Source: Paenibacillus algicola
GTDB taxonomy: Bacteria; Bacillota; Bacilli; Paenibacillales; Paenibacillaceae
Assembly (NCBI RefSeq): GCF_005577435.1
Contig: NZ_CP040396.1
Coordinates: forward strand, 385,501-449,500
Length of the DNA stretch: 64,000 nucleotides
Direction of reading: 5' to 3'
Below are positions 19,026-28,315 of the stretch, piece by piece. The position numbers and the translations under genes were made by a program. Position 1 is the first letter of the stretch, and every line of letters starts with the position of its first letter. Under the pieces are notes generated by a model. It was not told where the DNA came from. It searched no databases and saw only the letters and a list, made by a program, of their open reading frames with translations.

Positions 19026-20309
19026 ATGAACAGGATGCTTCAGCGAATCAGCCTGGGATTGCTGCTAATACTGCTTCCGGGCTGCACGGAGGTCTCCATG
19101 CCCGTAGAGCACAAGAAGGAGCCTGTCCATGAGCTGACCTTCTGGCTGTTTCCCGGCTCCGGGCTGGAGCCGCTGATCGAAGCGTACGAGCAGGAGCATC
19201 CACAGATCCGGGTGCATCTTCATACCTCCTCATATCCGGAGCTCTCGAACAAGCTGCAGACCACGCTCGCTTCTGGCAATGGAGTGCCTGATATCGCTCT
19301 TGTAGAGATCAGCTTCATGGAGCGGTTCAAGGAATTGTCCGGCTCCTTTGAGAATCTGCTGGATTACGGCGCAGGAGCACGAGCGAAGGAATTTCTGCCC
19401 TGGAAATGGCAGCAGGCGTCAGCATTCGATGAGTCCTTTCTGCTCGGGCTGCCGACAGACATTGGTCCGATCGCGATGGCGTATCGCAGAGATTACTTTG
19501 AGCAGGCCGGGCTGCCGGCGGGGCCAGCCGAGGTAGCCGCGCAGATGTCCAGCTGGGATGATTTTCTGGATACAGCGGATCAAATTCAGCGGGAGACCGG
19601 AAAGTATATGATCGACAATCTGGATATGCTGTACCGGGTCATTTTGGGGCAGGCAGAGGAGCAGTATTACGACAAGAACACCGGAGAGCTTATCGTACAC
19701 CGGAATCCGGAAGTATACAGGGCCTGGTCTGCCGTCATGAAGGCCAAGGAAAAAGGGCTGACAGCGGGTCTGCCGATGTTCTCTCCGGAGTGGAGCAGAG
19801 GGCTGCAGCAGGGAGAGTTCGCAGTAGCCTTTGCCCCCTCCTGGATGATCGACATTCTGAAGAAGAATGCACCGGACGCCGCTGGAAAATGGGATATGAC
19901 CTTTATCCCGCAGATTGCGAGTAATTATGGCGGTTCCTTTCTAACCCTGCCCAAGGGAGGAGAGCACCCTCAGGAGGCGTATCATCTGATTGACTGGCTG
20001 ACCCAGGCGGAGCAGCAGGTTCAGCTGTTCAAGGCCAATGGCAATTTTCCGTCCATGCCTGAACTATTCTCAGATCCGGTCATTATGGAGCATACCGATC
20101 CTTATTTTAATGATGCGCCGACCGGACAGATTTATAGCCAGATTGCGAGTCAGATCAAGCCGACCTACGAGGGCTCTGATCAGTTTCTGATTGCGAGAGT
20201 CATGTTTGATGTGCTCCGGAAGGTGGAGCAGGAAAGGATCGAACCGGAGGAAGCTTGGGAGATTGCCATGCAGCAGATTCAGATTGAATTGGGGCAGGAA
20301 CTGCCATAG
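19026..20309 (+). CDS. Second solute-binding lipoprotein, linked to the two-component system
   Basis: 427 residues with lipobox LPGC (C20) and a MalE-like fold. LTFWLFPGSGLEPLIEAYEQ and NGVPDIALVEISF parallel the importer protein encoded at 12856-14163. The start has GAGAGGAGAGG upstream. No permease genes follow; the next gene is the pullulanase after a long regulatory gap. Because it shares a transcript with the response regulator, it may deliver ligand to the kinase as a co-sensor, or be an alternate binding protein for the same importer. Both roles are inference. Confidence 0.85.
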   Translation: MNRMLQRISLGLLLILLPGCTEVSMPVEHKKEPVHELTFWLFPGSGLEPLIEAYEQEHPQIRVHLHTSSYPELSNKLQTTLASGNGVPDIALVEISFMERFKELSGSFENLLDYGAGARAKEFLPWKWQQASAFDESFLLGLPTDIGPIAMAYRRDYFEQAGLPAGPAEVAAQMSSWDDFLDTADQIQRETGKYMIDNLDMLYRVILGQAEEQYYDKNTGELIVHRNPEVYRAWSAVMKAKEKGLTAGLPMFSPEWSRGLQQGEFAVAFAPSWMIDILKKNAPDAAGKWDMTFIPQIASNYGGSFLTLPKGGEHPQEAYHLIDWLTQAEQQVQLFKANGNFPSMPELFSDPVIMEHTDPYFNDAPTGQIYSQIASQIKPTYEGSDQFLIARVMFDVLRKVEQERIEPEEAWEIAMQQIQIELGQELP

Positions 20310-20385
20310 AACCCCCCCTGATGCGGCCGAAGCGTTTCTTAGGAAAAATTCCGATTGACGAGAAGCGGCTTCCGCCGTAAAATAA

Positions 20386-20401
20386 ATGCAAACGTTTACA
20401 C
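20386..20401. promoter_or_regulatory. Catabolite-responsive element (cre), near-perfect
   Basis: ATGCAAACGTTTACAC matches the CcpA consensus WTGNNARCGNWWWCAW at every position but the last. It lies 150 bases before the pullulanase start. It could also bind a LacI-family maltose/starch regulator. Confidence 0.6.
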
Positions 20402-20410
20402 ACTTATTGA

Positions 20411-20424
20411 TGTAAGCGCTTCTA
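20411..20424. promoter_or_regulatory. Second cre/LacI-like half-palindrome
   Basis: TGTAAGCGCTTCTA shares the central AAGCGCTT symmetry but departs from the cre consensus at its right end. Ten bases after the first site. Confidence 0.35.
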
Positions 20425-20474
20425 TGAATAATGTCACTTCCTGTCGCTGCTGATCAAATCAAGGAAGGAGGATC

Positions 20475-20501
20475 ATGCCATTTATGCAAACGTTTGCTTA
20501 A
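20475..20501 (+). CDS. Possible 8-codon leader ORF before the pullulanase
   Basis: AAGGAAGGAGG is followed after 3 bases by an ATG and the codons for MPFMQTFA, then TAA. The ribosome site is as strong as those of full genes here. The ORF contains the third operator palindrome, so it may be fortuitous. No attenuator hairpin was recognised between it and the main start at 20551. Confidence 0.25.
   Translation: MPFMQTFA
20485..20497. promoter_or_regulatory. LacI-family operator palindrome
   Basis: TGCAAACGTTTGC is a near-perfect palindrome with a central CG, the form bound by LacI/GalR proteins including CcpA. Located 54 bases before the pullulanase ATG. Confidence 0.5.
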
Positions 20502-20550
20502 ATGAAGATGCAGGCGTGAGTTCACCCATCTATAAAGGAGGACTTGATCT

Positions 20551-23500
20551 ATGTTATCGGCTGTTCAAAGCAAGAAATTATGCTCTATTATTCTGATTGT
20601 AACCATGCTCTGCTCTCTGATCGGCATCCCGCCGGTTCAGGCGGCCACGGACTCGCAGGCATTACAGGTGGTTGTCGTGGGCGATCTGCAATCCGAGCTG
20701 GGTGCAGCCTCAGACTGGAAGCCGGATGCTGCTGAAACCGCTATGACCCCAGCGGGACCGGATGAATACCGGTTTACCGGGAAGCTTCCGGCTGGCGAGT
20801 ATGAATATAAAGTGGCTGTCGGGGGCACATGGGATCAAAGCTACGGCAATGACCATTACACGTCTCCCGGCAAACAGAGTGATAATGGGAATATCAAGCT
20901 TTCGCTGTCACAGGAGACAGAGGTTACCTTTTACTATAATCATAAGACACACGCTGTTGCCGACTCCTCTTACTACATACCTCTAGAGCAAGATCACCTT
21001 CCGAGAGTCATTGGCAGCTTCCAAAATGGAATAGAGAACAGTCCGGCGCTCCTCATGAATGATGATGGTCTGAATGGAATCTACTCCGTCACGGCCGATG
21101 TATATGCAGGGGATCATCAGTATCAGGTGGCGCTGGGTGATCCTGGCGCAGGCAGGCTGTATCCCGAAGATGGCACCCCGATGTCGCTGAACGTGGAGCG
21201 GGATGCAGAGGTCACCTTCACGTACGATGCAGACACTCATGAGATTGCTGAGGACATAAAGCTTGCACCCGTTCCGCAAGATCCGGGGCTTCCGGTTGCG
21301 GATGGACATTTACGTGTACATTATCAGCGCACAGATGCTAATTACGAAGGCTGGGCCTTGTGGATCTTTAACGACGTCGCCGAGCCCTCACAGAATTGGC
21401 CGAAAGGCGCTACACCGTTTCCTGAAGGACAACAGGATCATTACGGTGCCTTCGTGGATCTGCCCATTCAGCATGGAGCATCCAAGATTGGACTTGTCGT
21501 GATGAATCGTATGACTGAACAGAAAGATGGAGGAGACAAAGTGTTCAGCCTGATCACCCCGGAGATGAACGAGGTGTGGCTGAAGCAGGGCACAGACGAG
21601 GTGTATACGTACGAGCCGGTGGACCTGCCGGCAGACACCGTCCGGATTCACTATCAGCGTGAGGACCAGAACTACTCTGCATATGCCTTGTGGCTGTGGG
21701 GCGATGTCGCGTCTCCTTCAACAAATTACCCGAACGGCGCTACCCGTTTCTCGCAAGAGCAGCTGGATGGGTATGGTGCCTACCTGGATGTTCCGTTGCA
21801 GCCGCAGGGAGCAAAAATTAATTTAATCGTTCTGGATCCCGCTGTGGGCGACAACGGGAAAGACGGGGGGGACAAGTCCTTCAGCCTGGCTGACCGTTAC
21901 CGTCATCTGTTTATTCGAGAAGGCGATAATACCGTCTATACGTCCCCGTACGGAGAAGTGCCGACCGGCCTGATCTCAGCGGAGGTACTGTCTCAAGGCA
22001 AGCTGCACCTGAACTATACGATGACGGCAGGTTTGACGCCGGAATCCCTGAAGGAAGGCGTCCAGCTGAAAAGCGGCGATCAGAGCATTGGCATTACTGA
22101 AGCTGCTGTCACCGGTCCCCAGACCGTAGAGCTGACCGCTTCATTCACCATGGATCAGGTGCCGCTGCAGGTCACTTTTCTCGGGAAGACCGTCACCGCG
22201 AGCAAGAGCTGGAGATACCTCGATCAGGAATATGCGTATGATGGCAACGATCTCGGTGCTGTGTATGCTGACGGAGAAGCTGTACTGAAGCTGTGGGCGC
22301 CGACGGCGAGCAAGGTGACGGTCGATGTATACGGCAAGGATGACAGCACCACAGTGATCGGTACTAAGGAGCTGCAGCGTCAGGAACAGGGTGTCTGGTC
22401 TGTCCGCCTGGGGCGCGGCGATTTCGATATCGAAGATTTCAGAGGAGCCTTTTATCAGTATGAGGTCACGCATGAGGGAGTGTCCAAGCGAGTGCTGGAT
22501 CCATATGCCAAGTCCATGGCCGAGTTCCGGGTCGACACGACGGGCAAAGCGGGTCCGGATGGAGACATCGTGGGCAAGGCTGCGATTGTGGATCTGAGCG
22601 AAACGAATCCGGAAGGCTATGACTTTGCCCAAATTCCGGGCTATGAACAGCGGGAGGATGCGATCATCTGGGAGATTCATGTCCGCGACTTCACGTCAGA
22701 TCCTTCCATTGAAGATGATTTGCACAACGCACAATGGGGCTCTTTCGAAGCGTTCAAGCATAAGCTGGACTACATCAAATCACTTGGCGTCACCCATGTG
22801 CAGCTGCTGCCGGTGATGGCCTGGTATTACGGCGATGAGTCCAAGATGAAGAATCGTGAGCTGAACTACTCTGCTGGAAACAACGAGTATAACTGGGGCT
22901 ATGACCCGCACAGCTATTTCTCGCCGGACGGTGCATATTCGGTGAATCCACAGGATCCGGAGCTGAGAATCCGGGAGCTGAAAAATATGATTGATGCCAT
23001 CCATGAGGCCGAGATGGGGGTAGTGCTGGATGTGGTGTATACCCATATGGCCAAATCGGATTTCCTGAATGACATTGTGCCCGGATATTATGCTTTTCAG
23101 GATGTGAATGGTAAATTCCTTGGCGACTTTGGTAACAACCTGGCTACCAACCGCAAGATGGCAGAGAAGCTGATGGTAGATTCCGTCAAATACTGGTTTG
23201 AGGAATATAAAATTGACGGCATGCGCTGGGATATGATGGGCGATGCTACACAGGACGCGGTACAACGCGCTTATGACGCCGCAGCCGAAATCAATCCGGA
23301 TGCCCTGTTCATTGGGGAGGGCTGGATTACATTTAAGGGTGCTCAGGCAGATTCTGCTCTTGCAGGACAAGGAGCCGATCAGAACTGGATGGACCGCACG
23401 GATGACGTCGGCGTATTCTCTGACGAGTTCCGGAATGCGCTGAAATCCGGCTATGGCAGTGAAGGAGAGCCTCGATTTATTACAGGGGGCAAGCAAAGTG

Positions 23501-26500
23501 TAGACATGATCTTTAACAATATCAAGGCGCAGCCGGGCAATATGAAAGAGGATGACCCGGGAGACGTTGTGCAGTATATTGAGGCGCACGACAATTTGCC
23601 GCTGTACGACATTATTGCCCAGGCGATCAAGAAGGATCCGGCAAATGCAGAGAATGATCTGGAAATTCACAAGCGGATTCGGCTGGGCAACCTGCTGATT
23701 CTGACCTCTCAAGGCACCGCCTTTCTGCATGCGGGACAGGAATATGGCCGCACGAAGCAGTGGCTGGGAGAGGGCGTGCCGCAGCAGAAATATCACGAAC
23801 TGAAGGATCAGAGCGGCAAGACATTCGGTTATTTCGTACACGATTCCTACGATTCATCGGATGCAATTAATAAGTTTGATTGGGAGAAGGCGACGAATAA
23901 GGACGTATTCCCGGTCAATCACGTGACGAAGGAATATACCGCCGGCCTGATCCAGCTGCGCAAATCCAGCGACGCCTTCCGGCTCGGGGATCAGGAGCTC
24001 ATTAACAGCCGCGTGTCGCTGCTGTCCATTCCGGAGATTGGGGCCCAGGACGTAGCCATTGGGTATACGACCAAGGCCACGGATGCTTCGGGACAATACT
24101 ATGTGTTCGTCAATGGTGATGAAGTCTCACGGACAATGACGCTGTCCAAGGACCTGACCTCAGGCACGGTCATCGTGGACAACGACGAAGCCGGCACCGC
24201 TGAAGTAGAGCAAGCCTCGGGCTTTGAGCTGACTTCAAGCTCCATTACACTGGAGCCTCTCACTGCCGTAGTGATCAAAACCGCCAGTGATCCCATTGCA
24301 TTGACATCGGTGGCTGCAGATCAATCCAGCTACACTGTGGGAGTAGGCCAGACCCGCCAGGCGATCGTTCACGCGATCTATAACGATGAGAGCCGCAGAA
24401 CCATTACGAAGCAGGCTGCCTATGTATCAAGCAATGCTGATGTCGCAAGTGTCAGTTCTTCAGGCCTGATTACCGGCCACCGAGCAGGTACTGCAGTCAT
24501 CACGATCAGCTATCAGGGCAGTCAGCAGGAAGTCACGGTGAAGGTGACTAAAGTAACCGCCGGCAAGCGCTATGTTCAGATCAACTACATTCGGCCGGAT
24601 GCCGACTATGAGGACTGGAATCTCTGGATATGGGACACTGGAGTCAAGAACGACCAGATTGATTTCGAAGTCTTTGAGAGTGGCATGGCCACAGTGCTTG
24701 TGGAAGTAGCCCCGAACACGAGCAGTATCGGATTTGTACTTCGCAAGGGAACAGGCTGGGACGGCACCAAGCAGGACTACCCGGATGATCGTAACATTCC
24801 GCTTACGCCGGGCGAAGCCTTTACGAAGGTGTATATTACCAGCATGAAGAAGGAGCTTACTATAGTGCCAAGCCCTACAGGACCGTTGCTGGAGGGCGGA
24901 AATATTACGTTTGTCTATCGGGATGAGGCTAAATTCCGCGAGAACGCGATGGATACCATGGACAGTGTGTCTCTCAAGATCGGCAGTCGGGAAGAGGTCA
25001 TGACGTACGATGCTGAGAAGGAATGGTTCAGCTATACGTGGCACAATGCCGTGCCCGGTACTCATGAATACAGCTTTCTTGTCACCACAGACGGAGAGAC
25101 GGTGGAGGTCACCGATCCGAAGAATACGCAAGACGGCAAATCTGTGGTGATCTATGTCAAGCCTGTGGTGAACGTGACCGGCTCTGTACAACGTGAAAGC
25201 ATTTCTTATAAGGAACATGCCGTGCTGAAGGTGGCGGTATCTGTTTCAGAAGAAGAGGGTCCTGTCTCCTTCCAAGCCGGGTACCTGGATCTAAGTTCAC
25301 TGGGGGGATCATCTCAAGTGAAGCTGGATTTGGAGCTGCTGGAGCAGAGCATCGCCGTGAAGGAAGGGATCCCGTCTGGACGCAAGTCCATTGGCATTAC
25401 GCTGATAGACCAGTATGGCAACTTCCATAAGGGGACGGCTGAAGTCACGGTAAAGTCAGCCGAAGCGGCCGCTAAAGCGGAGTTTGACTGGGATGAGGCG
25501 CGCATTTATTTTGTACTGACGGATCGCTTTATGGATGGTGATGCCTCTAATAATGAGAACGTAAACAAGGGCCATCTGGAGGCATATCACGGCGGAGATT
25601 TCCGGGGGCTGATTGATAAGCTTGATTACATTCAGGAGCTCGGAGTCAACACGCTGTGGATCACACCTATTGTCGATAACATTGATTACAATGTCAAAGC
25701 AAACTCTAACGGCATTCAGTATGGATATCATGGATATTGGGCCAAGGATTTTACGAAGCTGGATGAGCATCTGGGTGATCTGGATACGTTCAAGGAGCTG
25801 ATTGACAAAGCACATGACCGAGGCATCAAAATCATGGTGGATGTTGTGCTGAATCATACAGGCTATGGCTTGAAGCCAGGTGACACTGCCCCGGTGGCCC
25901 AGGACGACAAAGCCCGGTTTGAAGGGATGCTCCGGGATACTAAGCTGTCCACAACGGATGATCCGCTGCGGGGAGAATTGTCAGGACTGCCCGATCTGAT
26001 CACGGAGGATCCGGACGTGCGCCGGCAAATCATTGACTGGCAGGCAGGCTGGCTGGAGCGTGCCCGGACGGACCGCGGGGATACAATTGACTATTTCCGT
26101 GTAGATACCGTGAAGCATGTGGAGGAAGCCACCTGGAAGGCGTTCAAGAACGCTCTTACAGCCATCGATCCGGAATTCAAACTGATCGGCGAATATTATG
26201 GCGGTACGCTGGATAATGATGGCGGAACGCTGCAAAGCGGACAGATGGACGGCCTGCTGGATTTCGGCTTTAAAGGACGAGCGCGTGATTTTGTGAATGG
26301 CCGTGTTGAAGACGTAGAGTCTTATCTGGCTGAGCGGGAAGCCAGGCTGGATAACACGCAGATGATGGGACAATTCCTGAGCAGCCATGATGAGAACGGC
26401 TTCCTGTCACACTATGTGAACGGAGACAAAGCGAAGCTGATGACTGCTGCAGCACTGCAGATTACATCGAAAGGGCAGCCTGTCATTTATTACGGAGAGG

Positions 26501-28128
26501 AGCTCGGACGTTCCGGCAGTGCCTCAGGAGATCTCGACAAAGGCAATTTTAGCGAGAATCGTAGGGATATGCCGTGGGATCAGGTGGAGAGCGAGAAGAA
26601 GCTGCTAGAGCATTACCGGAAGCTGCTGAAGATTCGTGCCGAGCATTCCGGGATTTTCTCGAAGGGTGTTCGGACCTCGATTGTCGCTTCAGATGACGAG
26701 AAGTATCTGGCATTTGACAAGGAGTATGAGAATAAGCATCTTGTTACTGCGCTTCATGTCGGAACACAGGAGCGGATGGTCAGCTTTAAAGTGCCATTCC
26801 CGGCGGGAAGCATGGCTGCTGATCTGTACAGCGGAAAGCAGTATAAAGTGAAGTCGGATCAGACGGTGAGTGTTCTTCTTCCGGCTATGGCAGATGGCGG
26901 CACTGTGATTTTGGCAAGCGCAGCAGAAAGCGGTAACGGCAATGGCAATGGTAACGGCAATGGCAATGGCGGAAGCGGGCCAGCTCCAGGAAGCGGAGCG
27001 CCAGTGAGTACGCCAGCTAAGGGCACTGTTCAGATCAGTGAGGCTTTATTGAACAATCCACAGGCCCCGGTATCGGTTAAGCTGGGCGCTGGGGATCAAG
27101 AGCTGCTGCTTCCCATCGGAGCTGGGGATCTTCTGAACGGACAGTCGGTGGAAGTGAGTAAGGATGGCATCAAGATCACCTTGCCTTCGGCTTTGCTGCA
27201 GGCATTGCAGAAGCTGGTGTCTGCTGAGCAGCAGAAGGCATCCACAATTTCGCTGCTTGTGCAAGAAGCGCCGCTTGTGGATGCGAAGGCTCTGGTGCTT
27301 GAAGTCGAGCGTCAAACTCCGGGGGTTAACCTGAAGCCGGGCAGCGTGATGTATGACCTGCATCTGAGTGTCAAGGCTGCAGGAGGGGCGGAATGGAAGC
27401 TGGAGGAGTTTGAGTCGCCGGTCACACTGACCTTCGATCTGCTTCCGGGAATCAACGCCAGCTGGGCAGGAGTATACCATCTGCAGGATGACGGAAGCAT
27501 CACATATGCCGGAGGCCGCTTGAAGGATGGACAGATTGAGGCAGAGGCAGGACATTTCAGCAAGTATGCTGTGCTGGAGTACGAGAAGATCTTCACCGAT
27601 CTGAACGGACATTGGGCGCAGAATGCGGTGAAGGAGCTGGCCGCGAAGCATATTGTACAAGGAACGAGTGCCAAAGCCTTCAGTCCGGCACAGAAGCTGA
27701 CCCGGGCACAATTCGCCGCCATGCTTGTGCGGGCGCTGGGATTGGAGCCTGTGAATACAGCAGGCAGCACCTTTAAGGACGTGTCCCGTGATGCGTGGTA
27801 TGCCGCAGACCTTCAGACCGCTTATCAGCATGGACTCGTCAGCGGCAAGGGCGGTAACGTCTTCGCACCGAATGACAGCATTACCCGGGAGGAAATGGCG
27901 GTTATGCTGGTAAGAGCTTATACGCTCCAGCATGAAGCTCCGGCAGCAGAGAAGTCTGGCATGAAGGATCAGGAGCATATTTCACACTGGGCTGAGAAAC
28001 AGGTCAACCAGGCGGCATTCCTCGGTCTTATGCAGGGCCATCCTGGCGGTGCATTTGAGCCGAAGGGCTGGACGACCCGGGCCCAGAGCGCGCAAGCTGT
28101 GCTGAATCTGCTGAAGGCGCTGGAGTAA
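20551..28128 (+). CDS. Cell-surface type I pullulanase / alpha-amylase with SLH domains
   Basis: 2525 residues; ATG 20551 has AAAGGAGG upstream. Signal peptide 1-32. In order: two X25-like modules (about 38-140, 150-235), two CBM41 modules (about 251-350, 364-466), a linker Ig domain, CBM48 (about 559-670), and a GH13 pullulanase domain with the type I motif YNWGYDP (780-786) and acids D894, E923, D1014. Then BIG2 (about 1249-1336), a third CBM41-like module, two beta domains, and a second GH13 alpha-amylase domain (from 1644) with D1852, E1881, D1947. A GN-repeat linker (2128-2142), an unassigned domain and three SLH motifs (2346-2525) follow. Predicted to debranch and cut starch, glycogen or pullulan at the cell surface. 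Both catalytic triads appear intact. Confidence 0.93.
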   Translation: MLSAVQSKKLCSIILIVTMLCSLIGIPPVQAATDSQALQVVVVGDLQSELGAASDWKPDAAETAMTPAGPDEYRFTGKLPAGEYEYKVAVGGTWDQSYGNDHYTSPGKQSDNGNIKLSLSQETEVTFYYNHKTHAVADSSYYIPLEQDHLPRVIGSFQNGIENSPALLMNDDGLNGIYSVTADVYAGDHQYQVALGDPGAGRLYPEDGTPMSLNVERDAEVTFTYDADTHEIAEDIKLAPVPQDPGLPVADGHLRVHYQRTDANYEGWALWIFNDVAEPSQNWPKGATPFPEGQQDHYGAFVDLPIQHGASKIGLVVMNRMTEQKDGGDKVFSLITPEMNEVWLKQGTDEVYTYEPVDLPADTVRIHYQREDQNYSAYALWLWGDVASPSTNYPNGATRFSQEQLDGYGAYLDVPLQPQGAKINLIVLDPAVGDNGKDGGDKSFSLADRYRHLFIREGDNTVYTSPYGEVPTGLISAEVLSQGKLHLNYTMTAGLTPESLKEGVQLKSGDQSIGITEAAVTGPQTVELTASFTMDQVPLQVTFLGKTVTASKSWRYLDQEYAYDGNDLGAVYADGEAVLKLWAPTASKVTVDVYGKDDSTTVIGTKELQRQEQGVWSVRLGRGDFDIEDFRGAFYQYEVTHEGVSKRVLDPYAKSMAEFRVDTTGKAGPDGDIVGKAAIVDLSETNPEGYDFAQIPGYEQREDAIIWEIHVRDFTSDPSIEDDLHNAQWGSFEAFKHKLDYIKSLGVTHVQLLPVMAWYYGDESKMKNRELNYSAGNNEYNWGYDPHSYFSPDGAYSVNPQDPELRIRELKNMIDAIHEAEMGVVLDVVYTHMAKSDFLNDIVPGYYAFQDVNGKFLGDFGNNLATNRKMAEKLMVDSVKYWFEEYKIDGMRWDMMGDATQDAVQRAYDAAAEINPDALFIGEGWITFKGAQADSALAGQGADQNWMDRTDDVGVFSDEFRNALKSGYGSEGEPRFITGGKQSVDMIFNNIKAQPGNMKEDDPGDVVQYIEAHDNLPLYDIIAQAIKKDPANAENDLEIHKRIRLGNLLILTSQGTAFLHAGQEYGRTKQWLGEGVPQQKYHELKDQSGKTFGYFVHDSYDSSDAINKFDWEKATNKDVFPVNHVTKEYTAGLIQLRKSSDAFRLGDQELINSRVSLLSIPEIGAQDVAIGYTTKATDASGQYYVFVNGDEVSRTMTLSKDLTSGTVIVDNDEAGTAEVEQASGFELTSSSITLEPLTAVVIKTASDPIALTSVAADQSSYTVGVGQTRQAIVHAIYNDESRRTITKQAAYVSSNADVASVSSSGLITGHRAGTAVITISYQGSQQEVTVKVTKVTAGKRYVQINYIRPDADYEDWNLWIWDTGVKNDQIDFEVFESGMATVLVEVAPNTSSIGFVLRKGTGWDGTKQDYPDDRNIPLTPGEAFTKVYITSMKKELTIVPSPTGPLLEGGNITFVYRDEAKFRENAMDTMDSVSLKIGSREEVMTYDAEKEWFSYTWHNAVPGTHEYSFLVTTDGETVEVTDPKNTQDGKSVVIYVKPVVNVTGSVQRESISYKEHAVLKVAVSVSEEEGPVSFQAGYLDLSSLGGSSQVKLDLELLEQSIAVKEGIPSGRKSIGITLIDQYGNFHKGTAEVTVKSAEAAAKAEFDWDEARIYFVLTDRFMDGDASNNENVNKGHLEAYHGGDFRGLIDKLDYIQELGVNTLWITPIVDNIDYNVKANSNGIQYGYHGYWAKDFTKLDEHLGDLDTFKELIDKAHDRGIKIMVDVVLNHTGYGLKPGDTAPVAQDDKARFEGMLRDTKLSTTDDPLRGELSGLPDLITEDPDVRRQIIDWQAGWLERARTDRGDTIDYFRVDTVKHVEEATWKAFKNALTAIDPEFKLIGEYYGGTLDNDGGTLQSGQMDGLLDFGFKGRARDFVNGRVEDVESYLAEREARLDNTQMMGQFLSSHDENGFLSHYVNGDKAKLMTAAALQITSKGQPVIYYGEELGRSGSASGDLDKGNFSENRRDMPWDQVESEKKLLEHYRKLLKIRAEHSGIFSKGVRTSIVASDDEKYLAFDKEYENKHLVTALHVGTQERMVSFKVPFPAGSMAADLYSGKQYKVKSDQTVSVLLPAMADGGTVILASAAESGNGNGNGNGNGNGGSGPAPGSGAPVSTPAKGTVQISEALLNNPQAPVSVKLGAGDQELLLPIGAGDLLNGQSVEVSKDGIKITLPSALLQALQKLVSAEQQKASTISLLVQEAPLVDAKALVLEVERQTPGVNLKPGSVMYDLHLSVKAAGGAEWKLEEFESPVTLTFDLLPGINASWAGVYHLQDDGSITYAGGRLKDGQIEAEAGHFSKYAVLEYEKIFTDLNGHWAQNAVKELAAKHIVQGTSAKAFSPAQKLTRAQFAAMLVRALGLEPVNTAGSTFKDVSRDAWYAADLQTAYQHGLVSGKGGNVFAPNDSITREEMAVMLVRAYTLQHEAPAAEKSGMKDQEHISHWAEKQVNQAAFLGLMQGHPGGAFEPKGWTTRAQSAQAVLNLLKALE

Positions 28129-28252
28129 TCGCATCGCGGTTCCTTCTCCATCTCAAGCAGGGTCCGTGTTGATTGCGGGTCTGCCTGCAATGCAACTGAA
28201 GAGGCGGCTGAACAGGCCGCTGACAGGCTGATTGCCATGAAAAAGAATACAA

Positions 28253-28291
28253 CAAGAAAGGCTGGCGCACTTTGGCGCCAGCCTTTCTTGT
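28253..28291. terminator. Bidirectional terminator between pullulanase and uridine kinase
   Basis: Perfect 16-base stem CAAGAAAGGCTGGCGC / GCGCCAGCCTTTCTTG with loop ACTTTG, between converging genes. Confidence 0.8.
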
Positions 28292-28315
28292 GTGGGGTGA
28301 GCGAAAATGGCTGCT

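Noticed and set aside
22780..23841. 353-codon minus-strand ORF inside the pullulanase gene
   Set aside because: Shadow frame. The plus strand holds continuous GH13 motifs through this interval.
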